From Mesosutterella porci (GTDB lineage Bacteria > Pseudomonadota > Gammaproteobacteria > Burkholderiales > Burkholderiaceae_F), in contig NZ_JAKNCT010000003.1 of assembly GCF_022134585.1 (NCBI RefSeq), forward strand, positions 1 to 64,000: 64,000 nucleotides of DNA. Direction: 5' to 3'. Shown in pieces: positions 18,775 to 28,138 of this stretch (the stretch's first letter is position 1; every line of letters starts with the position of its first letter). The translations under genes and the position numbers were made by a program. The notes beneath the pieces were generated by a model. That model saw nothing but the letters and a program-made list of their open reading frames with translations, ran no database searches and was not told where the DNA came from.

Positions 18775-19213
18775 GAATTCGTTCCTTTCAAATTCGGGAA
18801 ATGAATTTGTCTGGAGGACCTGCTTCCGGCTTGTGGCCAGAAAACGGTCATATCACCAATGCTTCGTCAACGCGGCCCGGCCCGGTAAAGACGGGAAGAT
18901 GACGCTGGATGGCTTTTGTCAGAGCCAATGTTTAAAAATATACACTTTCCGACAATGAAAAAGCAAATACTGTCAGAGCAAAGGGAAAAGGCCGCGAAAA
19001 ACTTATGGGCTATGAGAGGGCCTGGCTAAGCGGCTTTGCCGCGCAATCAGTTCAGCGGGGCTGTTTTTTGAGGAGGAGAAAGCGAAACAACCGCTTCCGG
19101 GAAAGAGCCCCTCGCCGGGCGCAGGCAGAGGAGGCTTAGGGCAGACCCGACCTCTGGCCCAGCTTCTCTACCGTCAAAAGCTGGGATGTGTCGCCGGGCT
19201 GCCCCACTTTTCT
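18775..19213. other. Long leader region upstream of ilvI
   Basis: A 439-bp stretch without a supported gene separates the VOC gene from ilvI. On the minus strand it holds a perfect 8-bp hairpin (19158-19165 with 19178-19185), a second stem (GCGGC-AAA-GCCGC, about 19030-19044) and a promoter candidate. The hairpins may end the upstream transcript. I found no branched-chain-rich leader peptide that would indicate classical attenuation. Confidence 0.45.
18937..18966 (-). promoter_or_regulatory. Possible promoter of ilvIHC
   Basis: On the minus strand TTGCTT (18966-18961) and TATATT (18942-18937) are 18 bases apart. The implied leader is about 155 bases. The -35 match is weak. Confidence 0.3.
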
Positions 19214-19624
19214 TCAAAGAGGGTTTGAGACCTCGATCAGGTTGCCGTCGGGGTCCCGAAAATAAATTGACAGAAGCGGTCCCTGCGCGCCTGTGCGGCG
19301 AACGGGCCCGAGTTCGAGCTTCCCGCCGCAGGCCTCAAGCGCTTCCTCGACCCGCTTCAGGGGCGAGCGCGTGAGAAAGCACAGATCTGCCGAGCCGGGC
19401 GTGGGTTTCGCTGCAAAGGGGGCGATTTCCGCTCCCTTTCTGTGCAGATTGATTTTCTGGCTGCCAAAGCCAAGGGCGAGCCGCCCGTTTCCAAAGACCA
19501 TGCGCCTCATGCCAAGCACGCGGCAGTAAAAGCGCACGCTCGCTTCCGGATCCGCCACCGTAAGCACCAGATGATCCAGGCTGTCCACGACGGCCGGGCG
19601 CTGCTTCTCAGGCTCGCTTTCCAC
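19214..19624 (-). CDS. VOC (glyoxalase/dioxygenase-fold) family protein
   Basis: A small metal-dependent enzyme or binding protein of the vicinal oxygen chelate superfamily. The 136-residue protein shows the two beta-alpha-beta repeats: SLDHLVLTVADPEASVRFYCRVLGM at the start and YFRDPDGNLIEVSNPL at the end. The metal ligands H and E are in DHLVL and NLIEVS. The closest described proteins are annotated as glyoxalase or virulence-associated VOC proteins, and the substrate is not evident. It follows purF on the same strand with an 83-bp gap. Confidence 0.85.
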   Translation of the reverse strand: MESEPEKQRPAVVDSLDHLVLTVADPEASVRFYCRVLGMRRMVFGNGRLALGFGSQKINLHRKGAEIAPFAAKPTPGSADLCFLTRSPLKRVEEALEACGGKLELGPVRRTGAQGPLLSIYFRDPDGNLIEVSNPL

Positions 19625-19707
19625 TTCTTTTTTCTCCCTGAAAGCCGCGCCCCTGAGCGGCGTTCCGCGCTCAGAGGCGCTAGGGCCAATATCGGAGCGG
19701 GCGCGAA

Positions 19708-21210
19708 TCAGTCCTCTTCGGCCTTCCGCGCCTTGTCGGCTTCCTTGGCCTCCCGTTTTTCTGCTTCCAGCTTTTCGAGGTAAGCCTCGTCGATGTCGCC
19801 TGTGACATAGTGTCCGTCAAAGCAGGAGCAGTCGAAGTCAGGAATCGACGGATTCATGTCCGAGAGGGCTCCGCGCAGTCCGTCGACGCTCTGATAGACC
19901 ACCTTGTCCGCCCCGATAATGCGGGCCACCTCGTCCTCGCCCTTGCCGTCGCCGCAAAGCAGCTCCGAGCGGGTCGGCATGTCAATGCCGTAGACATTGG
20001 GGAAGCACACGCGGGGCGCCGAAGAGGCGACATAGACCTTCTTCGCCCCCGCGCTTCGCACCATCGCCACGATCTCGCCCATCGTCGTGCCGCGCACGAT
20101 CGAGTCGTCGACCAGCAGTACGTTTTTGTCGCGGAATTCGACCGGCATGGCGTTGAGCTTCTGGCGGACGCTCTTTTTACGCACGGCCTGGCCCGGCATG
20201 ATGAACGTGCGGCCCACATACCGGTTCTTGATGATCCCCTCGCGGTAGGGCAGGCCCAGCTTCGCAGCCAGCTGCTGCGCGCAGGGACGAGCCGAATCCG
20301 GGATCGGGATGACAACGTCGATGTCCTTGAGATTGATCGAGCGGGCCACTTCATCGGCCAGATACTCGCCCAGGCGAAGCCTTGCTCCGTATACGCTGAT
20401 GCCGTCCATTACGCTGTCGGGCCTTGCGAAGTACACGAGTTCAAAAGCGCAGGGCGTGAGCTTCGGATTGTCCGCGCACTGGCAGCGCGACATATGCCCC
20501 TGCATGTCGATCCAGATCGCCTCCCCCGGGGCGATGTCGCCGTCCATCGTGAAGCCCGTGCCGATCAGCGCTACGGACTCGGAAGCGACCATGTATTCGG
20601 TGAAGCCGCGCTCGTTCACGTAGGAGCCGAAGCAAAGCGGCCGGATGCCGTTCGGGTCGCGGAAAGCGAGCAGCCCCTTGCCGGCAATGAGTGCGATGCA
20701 GGCGTAGCCGCCGCGGATGCGGTGATGGACGCCGCGCACCGCCTCGAACACCTTGTCAGCCGTAAGCGAAGAACCCTGCACCAGACGGCTGATCTCGTCG
20801 GCCAGCACGTTGAGAAGCGCCTCGCTGTCGCTGGAGGTGTTGATGTGGCGGTGATCCTTTTCGTAAAGCTCCTGCTTGAGCGCGGTCGCGTTGGTCAGGT
20901 TGCCGTTGTGCGCGAACATGATGCCGTAAGGAGCGTTCACATAAAAAGGCTGCGCCTCATCCGAAGAAGAGGAGCAGCCTGCGGTGGGATAGCGTGTGTG
21001 CCCTATGCCCGCGTTGCCCTTCAAGTTGCGCATATTGCGGGTTCGGAACACCTCGTTCACGAGTCCCAAAGCCTTGTGATGGTGGAAGGTGAGCCCGTCC
21101 AAAGTCGCAATGCCCGCCGCGTCCTGCCCCCGGTGCTGCAGAAGAAGCAGCGCATCGTACAGACGCTGGTTGACAGGAGAGTCAGAAACCATTCCCACAA
21201 TGCCGCACAT
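19708..21210 (-). CDS. purF: Amidophosphoribosyltransferase
   Basis: Catalyses the first committed step of purine synthesis (PRPP plus glutamine to phosphoribosylamine). The start at 21210 gives MCGIVGMVSDSP, so that removal of Met exposes the N-terminal nucleophile Cys. The longer frame from 21255 would bury it. The glutaminase domain contains HRGQDAAGI and TRYPTAG. The phosphoribosyltransferase domain contains NVLLVDDSIVRGTT. It has 500 residues. A charged, Lys/Glu/Ala-rich C-terminus ends in KAEED. cvpA lies upstream, the classical cvpA-purF arrangement. Confidence 0.97.
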   Translation of the reverse strand: MCGIVGMVSDSPVNQRLYDALLLLQHRGQDAAGIATLDGLTFHHHKALGLVNEVFRTRNMRNLKGNAGIGHTRYPTAGCSSSSDEAQPFYVNAPYGIMFAHNGNLTNATALKQELYEKDHRHINTSSDSEALLNVLADEISRLVQGSSLTADKVFEAVRGVHHRIRGGYACIALIAGKGLLAFRDPNGIRPLCFGSYVNERGFTEYMVASESVALIGTGFTMDGDIAPGEAIWIDMQGHMSRCQCADNPKLTPCAFELVYFARPDSVMDGISVYGARLRLGEYLADEVARSINLKDIDVVIPIPDSARPCAQQLAAKLGLPYREGIIKNRYVGRTFIMPGQAVRKKSVRQKLNAMPVEFRDKNVLLVDDSIVRGTTMGEIVAMVRSAGAKKVYVASSAPRVCFPNVYGIDMPTRSELLCGDGKGEDEVARIIGADKVVYQSVDGLRGALSDMNPSIPDFDCSCFDGHYVTGDIDEAYLEKLEAEKREAKEADKARKAEED

Positions 21211-21330
21211 AACTTGTCGAGCCCTCGAAAGGTAAAAGAAGAGAACGCCGCTCATTTTAACTAAAAATCGCGACGGATCTTTGGCATTTGGACGCCTTCA
21301 TGCGGGACCGCCCTTTGGAGGAAATGCCCC

Positions 21331-21891
21331 CTAAAGCTTGAATTTGGCCTCCCAGGCGGCGCGGAACGCGCGCTGCCTGCGCTGCGCGAGCTCCTCCATC
21401 TGCACAAGCGCCTCGGGCATGAGAGGGCGCATGAGCGAAAGTCCCTTTTCAACGTAAGGCAGCAGCTCGCTTCGCTGCCAGGACAGCCCCTCGGGCGCTG
21501 AGGTGAAGCTCGCGGCAAAGACGCCGAGGGCCACGATGAGGAAACCCCGGGCAAAGCCAAAGAGCAGGCCTAAGAGGCTGTCTCCCAGGCCTCCGGAGAC
21601 CGCCTTGATGAGCAGCCGCAGCACCGCTCCGGCCACCGCAAAGGCGGCCACGGTGGCAAACGCAATCACTGCGGCTGCCGCAGCCACCCGGCCTATGTCG
21701 CCGAAAGCCGTGAAAAACGTGAGATGCGGAGCCAGCTCCGCCGCATAACGGAAGACAAGGATGACGGCTGCGATCCAGCCGGCCACCGAGACGATCTCGC
21801 GGACCACGCCGCGCCACAGCCCGAGCAGGCCCGAGAGGGTCATCACGGCCGCGATCACCCAGTCGATCTGGTTAAAGGCAGAAAAGTCCAT
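21331..21891 (-). CDS. cvpA: CvpA family inner-membrane protein
   Basis: An integral membrane protein of the CvpA family (named from colicin V production in E. coli; its physiological role is unsettled). It has four hydrophobic segments, beginning with IDWVIAAVMTLSGLLGLWRGVVREIVSVAGWIAA, the conserved family opening. The 186-residue length is normal. It is immediately upstream of purF and downstream of the SPOR protein, as in many proteobacteria. Confidence 0.93.
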   Translation of the reverse strand: MDFSAFNQIDWVIAAVMTLSGLLGLWRGVVREIVSVAGWIAAVILVFRYAAELAPHLTFFTAFGDIGRVAAAAAVIAFATVAAFAVAGAVLRLLIKAVSGGLGDSLLGLLFGFARGFLIVALGVFAASFTSAPEGLSWQRSELLPYVEKGLSLMRPLMPEALVQMEELAQRRQRAFRAAWEAKFKL

Positions 21892-21936
21892 CCGGGTTTA
21901 CTCCGCTAGAGAGGCCGTCAGCCGCACGCTTGTCCC

Positions 21937-22821
21937 TTATTTCGACTGGCGGGGCGCGCCGGCGCGTATGCCCGCCATTGCAAGCCGCCCTTCGGCCGCG
22001 GCCGCCTGGTCGCGCGTCTTGAAGGGGCCGGCCGTGACGCGGGTCAGAGCCTTGCCCCCGCTCTTAGCCGTTGAAACAGCCACAGGCACGCCGTTCGCCC
22101 TCGCGGTGGCCGCAACCTTTTTCGCCGCGGCCGGATCCGAGAAGGCCCCCAGCGGCATGGTCCAGACGCCGCCCGCGGCTTTCTGGTCCTTCGAAGCCTT
22201 GGCATCGGCCGCAGCGCCCTTGCGGCCCGACTCACGCTGAATCGCGGCCGCCAGCTGGTCTTCAGACTGCTTTTTAGCCTCTTTTGCCTTCTTGTCGAGC
22301 GCGGCCTTCGCGCGTTCGTTCTGCTTTGCTATCTCCGCAGCCCGGGCCTTCGCCTCGGCATCGGCCTTCGCCTTTGCGCGCGCCGCATCCTCGGCCGAGG
22401 CGATCTTCGAGTCCTTCATATCCGGCTGGGCCTGAGCGGGCTGGGCCGCCGGAGCCTGGGCCTGGCGCGAAGCGCCCTGATCAGAGTCAGCCATCGGCTG
22501 GGCCCCGGAGGGAGCCGCCGGAACGCTTGTTTCCGGAGCCTTCACCACCGCGCTCGCCTCGCTCGGAACGGAAGCCGCAGGCGAAGGAGCCGGGGGGATC
22601 TCGGTTTTCGCCGGAGATTCGGCCTCAACCGCCCGGTGGCTTACAAAAAAGGGACCTGCGATCACCAGGGCCGAAAGCAGAACCGCGGCTCCGATCGCAA
22701 TGCGGCGAAGCCGCACCTGAAAATCGCTGTCCTGCGGAGACTTCACCTCGCGCGCGGGCTTCGTCCGGCGCTTCTCGTCCTCGGACCCTTCGCCCTTTTT
22801 CTTCCAGAAACCAAATCCCAT
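21937..22821 (-). CDS. SPOR-domain cell-division protein (DedD-like)
   Basis: Probably binds denuded peptidoglycan at the division septum. Residues 1-30 are charged and cytoplasmic, followed by one membrane segment (IAIGAAVLLSALVIAGPFFVSHR, about 42-64), then a long Pro/Ala linker, an Ala/Lys/Glu helical stretch with coiled-coil character (about 140-190) and a C-terminal SPOR domain (VWTMPLGAFSDPAAAKKVAATARANGVPV, then TRVTAGPFKTRDQAAAAEGRL). It lies between folC and cvpA, the usual place of dedD. Confidence 0.88.
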   Translation of the reverse strand: MGFGFWKKKGEGSEDEKRRTKPAREVKSPQDSDFQVRLRRIAIGAAVLLSALVIAGPFFVSHRAVEAESPAKTEIPPAPSPAASVPSEASAVVKAPETSVPAAPSGAQPMADSDQGASRQAQAPAAQPAQAQPDMKDSKIASAEDAARAKAKADAEAKARAAEIAKQNERAKAALDKKAKEAKKQSEDQLAAAIQRESGRKGAAADAKASKDQKAAGGVWTMPLGAFSDPAAAKKVAATARANGVPVAVSTAKSGGKALTRVTAGPFKTRDQAAAAEGRLAMAGIRAGAPRQSK

Positions 22822-22859
22822 GCTCTGCTGCCTTCCTGCCCTTGAGGCTTTCTCTCTTT

Positions 22860-24182
22860 TTAAGGAACCACCGCCACCGCGATCCCGCGGGCGCGAAGGG
22901 CCTCGATGGCGGCCGAAACCGTCACAAATGAACCAAATACGATAATTCTATCAGCGCCCGAGGCCTCGCCGATTGAAAAATCAAGCGCCGAGGCCACGTC
23001 ATCGAAAAGCTTCACGCGGGAAGCGGGCACGCCTGCGGCCTCGAACTCGGCGGCAAGGTCGGCCGCCGTGCTCGCGCGCGGGCCGGTGAGCGAGGCTAGC
23101 CGCCAGAGATCGATCTCGTCCTTCACGATGCCGGCCACATGGCGGCGGTCCTTGTCGCGCAACATCCCCACCACCGCAATGGTGCGGCCTCCCGCGCGGG
23201 GAGCCGAGTCGCGGAGATTGCGAAGCAGCTCGCGCGCCGCGTGCGGGTTGTGGCCCGCGTCCAGGATGATCCTGGGGGAAACGGAAACGGTCTGGAAGCG
23301 TCCCGTGATCGCCACGCGCCGCAGCCCCTCTTCAAGAGCCGCCCGGGTTACGGGCAGTCCCAGCCGGAGTCCCGCCGCAGCCTCGAGCATCGCGATCGCT
23401 CCGGCGGCGTTCGAGAGCTGCATCTCGCCTGCGAGCGCGGGACGCGGCAGCCCCCGCAGGTCCCAGAGCGGGCCGCGGTAGTCAAAGGTCCCGTCGCCGT
23501 GCTCGACGACATCGAAATCGCGCCCGAGCACCCGCAGATCCGCCCCGATCTCGCGCGCGTGTCCGAGCAGGCTCTCGGGCGGATCGCGGTCTGCGCAGAC
23601 CGCCGCATGGCCCGGCCCCCCGCGGTAGACGAAAGACTTTTCCCGCCCGATCGACTCCCGGTCGGGCCCGAGGAAAGCCGTGTGGTCGATCCCCACCGTG
23701 GTCACGATCGAGACCGTGGGATCGATCGCGTTGATCGCGTCAAGCCGCGCGCCGAGCCCGATTTCAAGCACGAGGGCGTCAAGGTGCGACTTCTGGAAAA
23801 GCCTCAGGATCGCAAGCCCCGTGAACTCGAAGTAGGAAAGCTTCAGGTCTCCGCGCGCGGCCTCAACCTCGCTGAAGGCTGCAACGAGCTCGTCGTCGGT
23901 CGCCTCGCGCCCGAGAAGCCAGGCTCGCTCGTTAAAGCGCAGCATGTGGGGCGAAGTGTGCATGCCGACGCGAAGCCCCGCGCTTCGGAGCACCGACTCG
24001 AGGATCGCGCAGGTGCTCCCCTTGCCGTTTGTGCCGGCAACGGTGAAAACCGGAATCGAAAAACGGATGCCGAGCCGTCGGATCATCTCCTGCATCCGCT
24101 CGAGCCCCAGATCGATCACCTGCATGCCGCCGTGCATGTCCTCAATGTAGGCGAGCCACTCGGAAAGGGATTTTTCTGCCAT
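22860..24182 (-). CDS. folC: Bifunctional dihydrofolate synthase / folylpolyglutamate synthase
   Basis: Adds glutamate to dihydropteroate and to tetrahydrofolates, in the cytoplasm. The start at 24182 (MAEKSLSEWLAYIE) is preferred because AAGG lies just upstream and the longer frame adds an atypical leader. The P-loop is FTVAGTNGKGSTCAILESVL. The Mur-ligase middle region shows LVLEIGLGARLDAINAIDP. The C-terminal domain includes ILDAGHNPHAARELLRNL. About 440 residues, normal. Confidence 0.95.
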   Translation of the reverse strand: MAEKSLSEWLAYIEDMHGGMQVIDLGLERMQEMIRRLGIRFSIPVFTVAGTNGKGSTCAILESVLRSAGLRVGMHTSPHMLRFNERAWLLGREATDDELVAAFSEVEAARGDLKLSYFEFTGLAILRLFQKSHLDALVLEIGLGARLDAINAIDPTVSIVTTVGIDHTAFLGPDRESIGREKSFVYRGGPGHAAVCADRDPPESLLGHAREIGADLRVLGRDFDVVEHGDGTFDYRGPLWDLRGLPRPALAGEMQLSNAAGAIAMLEAAAGLRLGLPVTRAALEEGLRRVAITGRFQTVSVSPRIILDAGHNPHAARELLRNLRDSAPRAGGRTIAVVGMLRDKDRRHVAGIVKDEIDLWRLASLTGPRASTAADLAAEFEAAGVPASRVKLFDDVASALDFSIGEASGADRIIVFGSFVTVSAAIEALRARGIAVAVVP

Positions 24183-24207
24183 CGCAGCCTTCTGACAAAA
24201 GGGAAAG

Positions 24208-24241
24208 AAAAAAGACGGCCCTGCTGAACTTCGGGGCCGTC
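24208..24241 (-). terminator. Rho-independent terminator after accD
   Basis: On the minus strand GACGGCCC-type arms (24234-24241 and 24214-24221) form an 8-bp GC-rich stem followed by six T. It lies between accD and folC, so folC probably has its own promoter. Confidence 0.8.
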
Positions 24242-24268
24242 CGTGCATTTTATTTTAAAAAAGGCGTT

Positions 24269-25189
24269 CTACCAGGGAGTCGCCTGAACCTCGGATTCGG
24301 CCGGAGCAATCTCGCGGGCGGCCGAGCCCTTCGGGGGCCGTCCGGCGAGCATGGCGAGAATCCGCCCGATCACGCTCCGCATGTCGCGGCGGTCCACGAT
24401 CATGTCGATCGCGCCTTTTTCCAGCAGGAACTCGGCGCGCTGGAATCCCTCGGGGAGCTTCTCGTGCACCGTCTGCTCGATCACCCGCGGGCCCGCAAAG
24501 CCGATGAGCGCCCCGGGCTCTGCGATCACGATGTCGGCCGCGAAGGCAAAGGAAGCGGACACCCCGCCCATGGTGGGATCGGTCAGGACCGAAATGAAAG
24601 GCTGGCCCGCCTTCGAAAGCTCCGCCACGGCAGCCGAGGTCTTCGCCATCTGCATAAGCGAGAGCAGCCCCTCCTGCATGCGAGCCCCGCCGGAGGCGGC
24701 AAAGCAGATGAAGGGACAGCTGTGGTCGATGGAGTAGCCGACCCCGCGCGCGAAGCGCTCGCCCACGGCCGAACCCATGGAGCCGCCCATGAATCCGAAT
24801 TCAAAGGCGGCGGCCACGACCGGATTTCTCTTGAGCTCGCCGGCCATCACCACAAGGGCCTCCGTTTCAGTGGTCTTCGCGATCGCTTCGGCCTCGCGCT
24901 TCGGGTACGGCTTGGAGTCGACAAAATGCAGGGGATCCTTCGAGACGATCTCACGGCCGATCTCCAAGCGGGGCCCTTCGTAGTCTAGAAAATTCTCAAG
25001 CCTCGAGCGCGCCCCCACCCGCATGTGGTAGCCGCATTTCGGGCACACGTTGAGCGAGGCCTCGAGCTCGTGGCTGTAGATCACCTGCTCGCAGTTCGGG
25101 CACTTGCTCCAGAGTCCCTCGGGAACCCGGCTCTGGGCGGGGACGTTCTCGGTTTTGATTTTCGGGCGAAGCCGGTCAATCCAGCTCAT
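24269..25189 (-). CDS. accD: Acetyl-CoA carboxylase carboxyltransferase subunit beta
   Basis: With AccA transfers the carboxyl group from biotin to acetyl-CoA, the first step of fatty acid synthesis. A four-cysteine zinc ribbon (CPNC, then CPKC about 19 residues later) is at residues 31-53. The crotonase-fold region shows [19 protein letters not shown] and [31 protein letters not shown]. The 306-residue length fits. It lies between trpA and folC, a conserved beta- and gammaproteobacterial arrangement. Confidence 0.97.
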   Translation of the reverse strand: MSWIDRLRPKIKTENVPAQSRVPEGLWSKCPNCEQVIYSHELEASLNVCPKCGYHMRVGARSRLENFLDYEGPRLEIGREIVSKDPLHFVDSKPYPKREAEAIAKTTETEALVVMAGELKRNPVVAAAFEFGFMGGSMGSAVGERFARGVGYSIDHSCPFICFAASGGARMQEGLLSLMQMAKTSAAVAELSKAGQPFISVLTDPTMGGVSASFAFAADIVIAEPGALIGFAGPRVIEQTVHEKLPEGFQRAEFLLEKGAIDMIVDRRDMRSVIGRILAMLAGRPPKGSAAREIAPAESEVQATPW

Positions 25190-25238
25190 CTTCTGTGACT
25201 CCGTGATTGAACCTGTCAGGTGGTAAGGATAAAGCAGA

Positions 25239-25271
25239 AACGGCCCGGAAGCTTTCCTCCCGGGCCGTTTT
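25239..25271. terminator. Hairpin terminator between trpA and accD
   Basis: An 11-bp stem (AACGGCCCGG with CCGGGCCGTT) surrounds AAGCTTTCCTC. The T-run on either side is only three or four bases, so its strength is uncertain. It lies just after the trpA stop. Confidence 0.6.
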
Positions 25272-25299
25272 CATTACCCAAAAAAGCCGAAGGCCCGCA

Positions 25300-26097
25300 T
25301 CAGGCCGCGTCAAGGGCGCGCCGGATCTCGGAGATCCAGCTGCCGGCGGCGGCGATGGCATCCTCGCGGTGCGCGGTCACGTGGCGGATCAGGGCCGAGC
25401 CGATGATGACCCCGCTGCAGGTCTGGGCGATCGCGCGGGCGGTCTCGCCGCTGCTGATGCCAAAGCCCACGAGCACCGGGCACTTCGCGTACTTCTCGAT
25501 TCTCGCGACATTCTCGCGCACCGAGCCGATGTCAAGCGTGCCCGCGCCGGTGGTGCCCTTGAGGGACACGTAGTAGAGGTATCCGGTCGCCAGGGCGCAG
25601 ACCTCCTTCACGCGGGACTCGGCAGAGGTGGGTGCGAGCATGAAAATCGGATCCATTCCGGCTTTTTTCACCGCTTCGTAGAACTCGGGGACCTCGTCGT
25701 AGGGATAGTCGACGATGAGGATCCCATCCGCGCCCGAAGCCTTCGCGTCCGCGATGAACTTTTCCTGCCCGCGGTATTCGACGGGGTTCGCATAGCCCAT
25801 GAGCACCACAGGCGTGCGGCTGTCGGTCTCGCGGAACTTCCTCAGGCACTCGAAGACGTAGTCGAGGTTCGCGCCGTTTTCAATCGCGCGCTCGGAGGCG
25901 CGCTGGATCACGGGGCCGTCGGCCATCGGGTCGGAAAACGGCATGCCCAGCTCGATCGCCGTGGCGCCGGCCGCGACAAGCGCGTGCATGAGGGGCACCG
26001 TCGCCTCGAGCGACGGATCTCCCGCGCAGATGTAGGGAACCAGGGCTTTCCTGCCCGCCTCGCGGAGCTCTTTGAAACTGGATTCCAGACGTGACAT
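25300..26097 (-). CDS. trpA: Tryptophan synthase alpha subunit
   Basis: Cleaves indole-3-glycerol phosphate to indole and glyceraldehyde 3-phosphate, and channels indole to TrpB. The signature ATAIELGMPFSDPMADGPVIQ contains the catalytic glutamate and aspartate. GADGILIVDYPYDEVPEF and YYVSLKGTTGAG follow. 265 residues. It is six bases after trpB, so the two are co-translated. Confidence 0.97.
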   Translation of the reverse strand: MSRLESSFKELREAGRKALVPYICAGDPSLEATVPLMHALVAAGATAIELGMPFSDPMADGPVIQRASERAIENGANLDYVFECLRKFRETDSRTPVVLMGYANPVEYRGQEKFIADAKASGADGILIVDYPYDEVPEFYEAVKKAGMDPIFMLAPTSAESRVKEVCALATGYLYYVSLKGTTGAGTLDIGSVRENVARIEKYAKCPVLVGFGISSGETARAIAQTCSGVIIGSALIRHVTAHREDAIAAAGSWISEIRRALDAA

Positions 26098-26103
26098 TTC
26101 TTC

Positions 26104-27297
26104 TTACTCCTTTTCGCCCATGGTCTTCAGCACAACTTCCAGGTCCTTGTCGCCGCGGCCCGAAAGATTCACGAGGATCTTCTTGTCGCGCGGCAGCGTC
26201 GGGGCGATCTTGAGCGCGTAGGCAAGCGCGTGGCTCGACTCGAGCGCCGGGATGATGCCCTCGATCAGGCAGAGCTTGTGGAAGGCGTCGAGCGCCTCCT
26301 GGTCGGTGATCGCCACGTACTGGGCGCGCCCGATGTCGCGCAGGTACGCGTGCTCGGGGCCCACTCCCGGGTAATCAAGACCCGCGGAAATGGAATAGGC
26401 GGGCTTGATCTGGCCCTCGTTTTCCATGAGAAGCGCGGTGCGGTTGCCGTGCAGCACGCCGGTCGTGCCGCGCTCGAGCGAGGCGCAGTGTTCGCCCGTC
26501 TCAAGGCCGCGGCCCGCGGCCTCGACGCCCACGAGCTTCACATTCTTGTGGTCGATCCAGTGGTAGAAGGCTCCGATCGCGTTGCTGCCGCCGCCCACGC
26601 AGGCGACCACATAGTCGGGCTCCGAGCCGGTCATCGCCGGGAACTGCTTCACCGTTTCCTCGGAGACGATCGCATTGAAGTTGCGGACCATTTCCGGATA
26701 GGGAGCGGGGCCGGCCACGGTGCCGATGATGTAGAAGGTGTCGTCCACATTCGTCACCCAGTCGCGCATCGCCTCGTTCAGGGCGTCCTTGAGGGTGCCG
26801 GAGCCCGTCGTAACGGGACGCACTTCCGCGCCGAGCAGCTTCATGCGAAGCACGTTCGGGGCCTGGCGCTCGACATCCTTCGCGCCCATGTAGACGCAGC
26901 ACTTCATGCCGTAGCGGGCCGCTACGGTGGCCGCGGCCACGCCGTGCTGGCCTGCGCCCGTCTCGGCGATCACGCGCTTCTTGCCCATGCGCTTCGCGAG
27001 AAGCGCCTGCCCGACGGTGTTGTTCACCTTGTGGGCCCCGGTATGGTTGAGGTCTTCGCGCTTGAGGTAGATCTGAGCGCCGCCGGTCATCTCGGAGAGC
27101 CGCTCGCAGTAGTAGATCGGGGAGGGGCGGCCTACATAGTGCTCAAGCTCGTAGCGCCACTCTCGGTCGAAATCAGGATCATTGCGATAGCGCTCGTAGG
27201 CCTGCTTAAGCTCGGTGAGCGCGCTGATTAGCGTTTCAGAAGCGAATACGCCGCCATAGGGGCCGAAGTGCCCCTTCTTGTCCGGCATGTTATACAT
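26104..27297 (-). CDS. trpB: Tryptophan synthase beta subunit
   Basis: Joins indole and serine to make tryptophan, using pyridoxal phosphate. The start at 27297 ([16 protein letters not shown]) has GAGGAA six bases upstream. The PLP lysine is in [14 protein letters not shown], and the phosphate-binding loop is in [12 protein letters not shown]. 397 residues. It lies between trpF and trpA. Confidence 0.97.
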   Translation of the reverse strand: MYNMPDKKGHFGPYGGVFASETLISALTELKQAYERYRNDPDFDREWRYELEHYVGRPSPIYYCERLSEMTGGAQIYLKREDLNHTGAHKVNNTVGQALLAKRMGKKRVIAETGAGQHGVAAATVAARYGMKCCVYMGAKDVERQAPNVLRMKLLGAEVRPVTTGSGTLKDALNEAMRDWVTNVDDTFYIIGTVAGPAPYPEMVRNFNAIVSEETVKQFPAMTGSEPDYVVACVGGGSNAIGAFYHWIDHKNVKLVGVEAAGRGLETGEHCASLERGTTGVLHGNRTALLMENEGQIKPAYSISAGLDYPGVGPEHAYLRDIGRAQYVAITDQEALDAFHKLCLIEGIIPALESSHALAYALKIAPTLPRDKKILVNLSGRGDKDLEVVLKTMGEKE

Positions 27298-27371
27298 GGA
27301 TGATTCCTCTTTCGACTTGAAAATCCGGCCGGAAATTCCTTTTTCCCCGACCGGCAGGACGGCCTGAAGCC

Positions 27372-28052
27372 TCACGCGAGGTTCGCTGCACTCCGGGCCG
27401 AAACCAGAAATTGTTCTGCCTTAATCATATCCTTAATTCCGGGAGATTTTTCCACCCCGCTGCTCACGTCAAGCGCCGCGGGCCGAAGAAGCCTCACGGC
27501 CCGGGACGCGTTCGAGGCGTTGAGACCCCCTGCGAGTACGAGCGGGAGGGGAAGCCCCGCAGCCTCGGCGCGGGCCGCCTCCCAGTCGAAGGCGGCACCG
27601 TTGCCGCCCGGGGCCGCCGCCGCGTCCGGAGCCGGGCAGTCAGCGAGAATACCCGAGGCCGTCGGGTAATCCCGCGCGGCCCGCGCGAGATCGCCCGGCT
27701 GCCTGAAATGCACGGCCTTCATGTAGGGGAGGCCCGAGAGCTCGCAAAGCGCCCTCGATTCGCTCCCGTGAAACTGGAGCATCACGCGGGGAAACTTTTT
27801 GGAAAACCTCAGCACCTGCTCCGGCGCAGGGTCGACCAGCAGCAGCACCGGCGTGATTCGCTGCGGGACCTCTGCGAGCAGCGCCTCAAGAGCCTCCTCA
27901 GGAACGAAGCGCCTGCTTTTCCTGAAAAGAACGAAACCGAAGGCGTCAGCTGACAGCGCCGCCGCCTCGCGCACGTTTTCCGGGCGGGTGAATCCGCAGA
28001 TCTTCACCTGCACGCGCCCGGTCCTCACATTTTTTAGGAAACTGCCCTGCAT
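27372..28052 (-). CDS. trpF: Phosphoribosylanthranilate isomerase
   Basis: Isomerises phosphoribosylanthranilate in tryptophan synthesis. The catalytic cysteine lies in [12 protein letters not shown] and the aspartate in [17 protein letters not shown]. The start is uncertain. I chose the second of two adjacent ATG codons (28052), six bases after GGAG. The open frame extends to a TTG at 28142 that overlaps the truA stop, but its extra 30 residues have no family counterpart. The barrel has an Ala/Gly-rich loop of about 12 residues before [10 protein letters not shown]. The gene is between truA and trpB, a conserved order. Confidence 0.93.
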   Translation of the reverse strand: MQGSFLKNVRTGRVQVKICGFTRPENVREAAALSADAFGFVLFRKSRRFVPEEALEALLAEVPQRITPVLLLVDPAPEQVLRFSKKFPRVMLQFHGSESRALCELSGLPYMKAVHFRQPGDLARAARDYPTASGILADCPAPDAAAAPGGNGAAFDWEAARAEAAGLPLPLVLAGGLNASNASRAVRLLRPAALDVSSGVEKSPGIKDMIKAEQFLVSARSAANLA

Positions 28053-28138
28053 CATGCACTCCAGGGGCTTTAGCAGAAATTCTCCGCTTAAGAAAGCCCA
28101 GTCAGTATTTTTTTCAAAGGAAATGAAGAGGCCGGCCG

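Noticed and set aside
18775-19213. Leader-peptide attenuator upstream of ilvI
   Set aside because: No short frame rich in Val, Leu and Ile codons followed by alternative hairpins could be found. The hairpins seen may just end the upstream gene.
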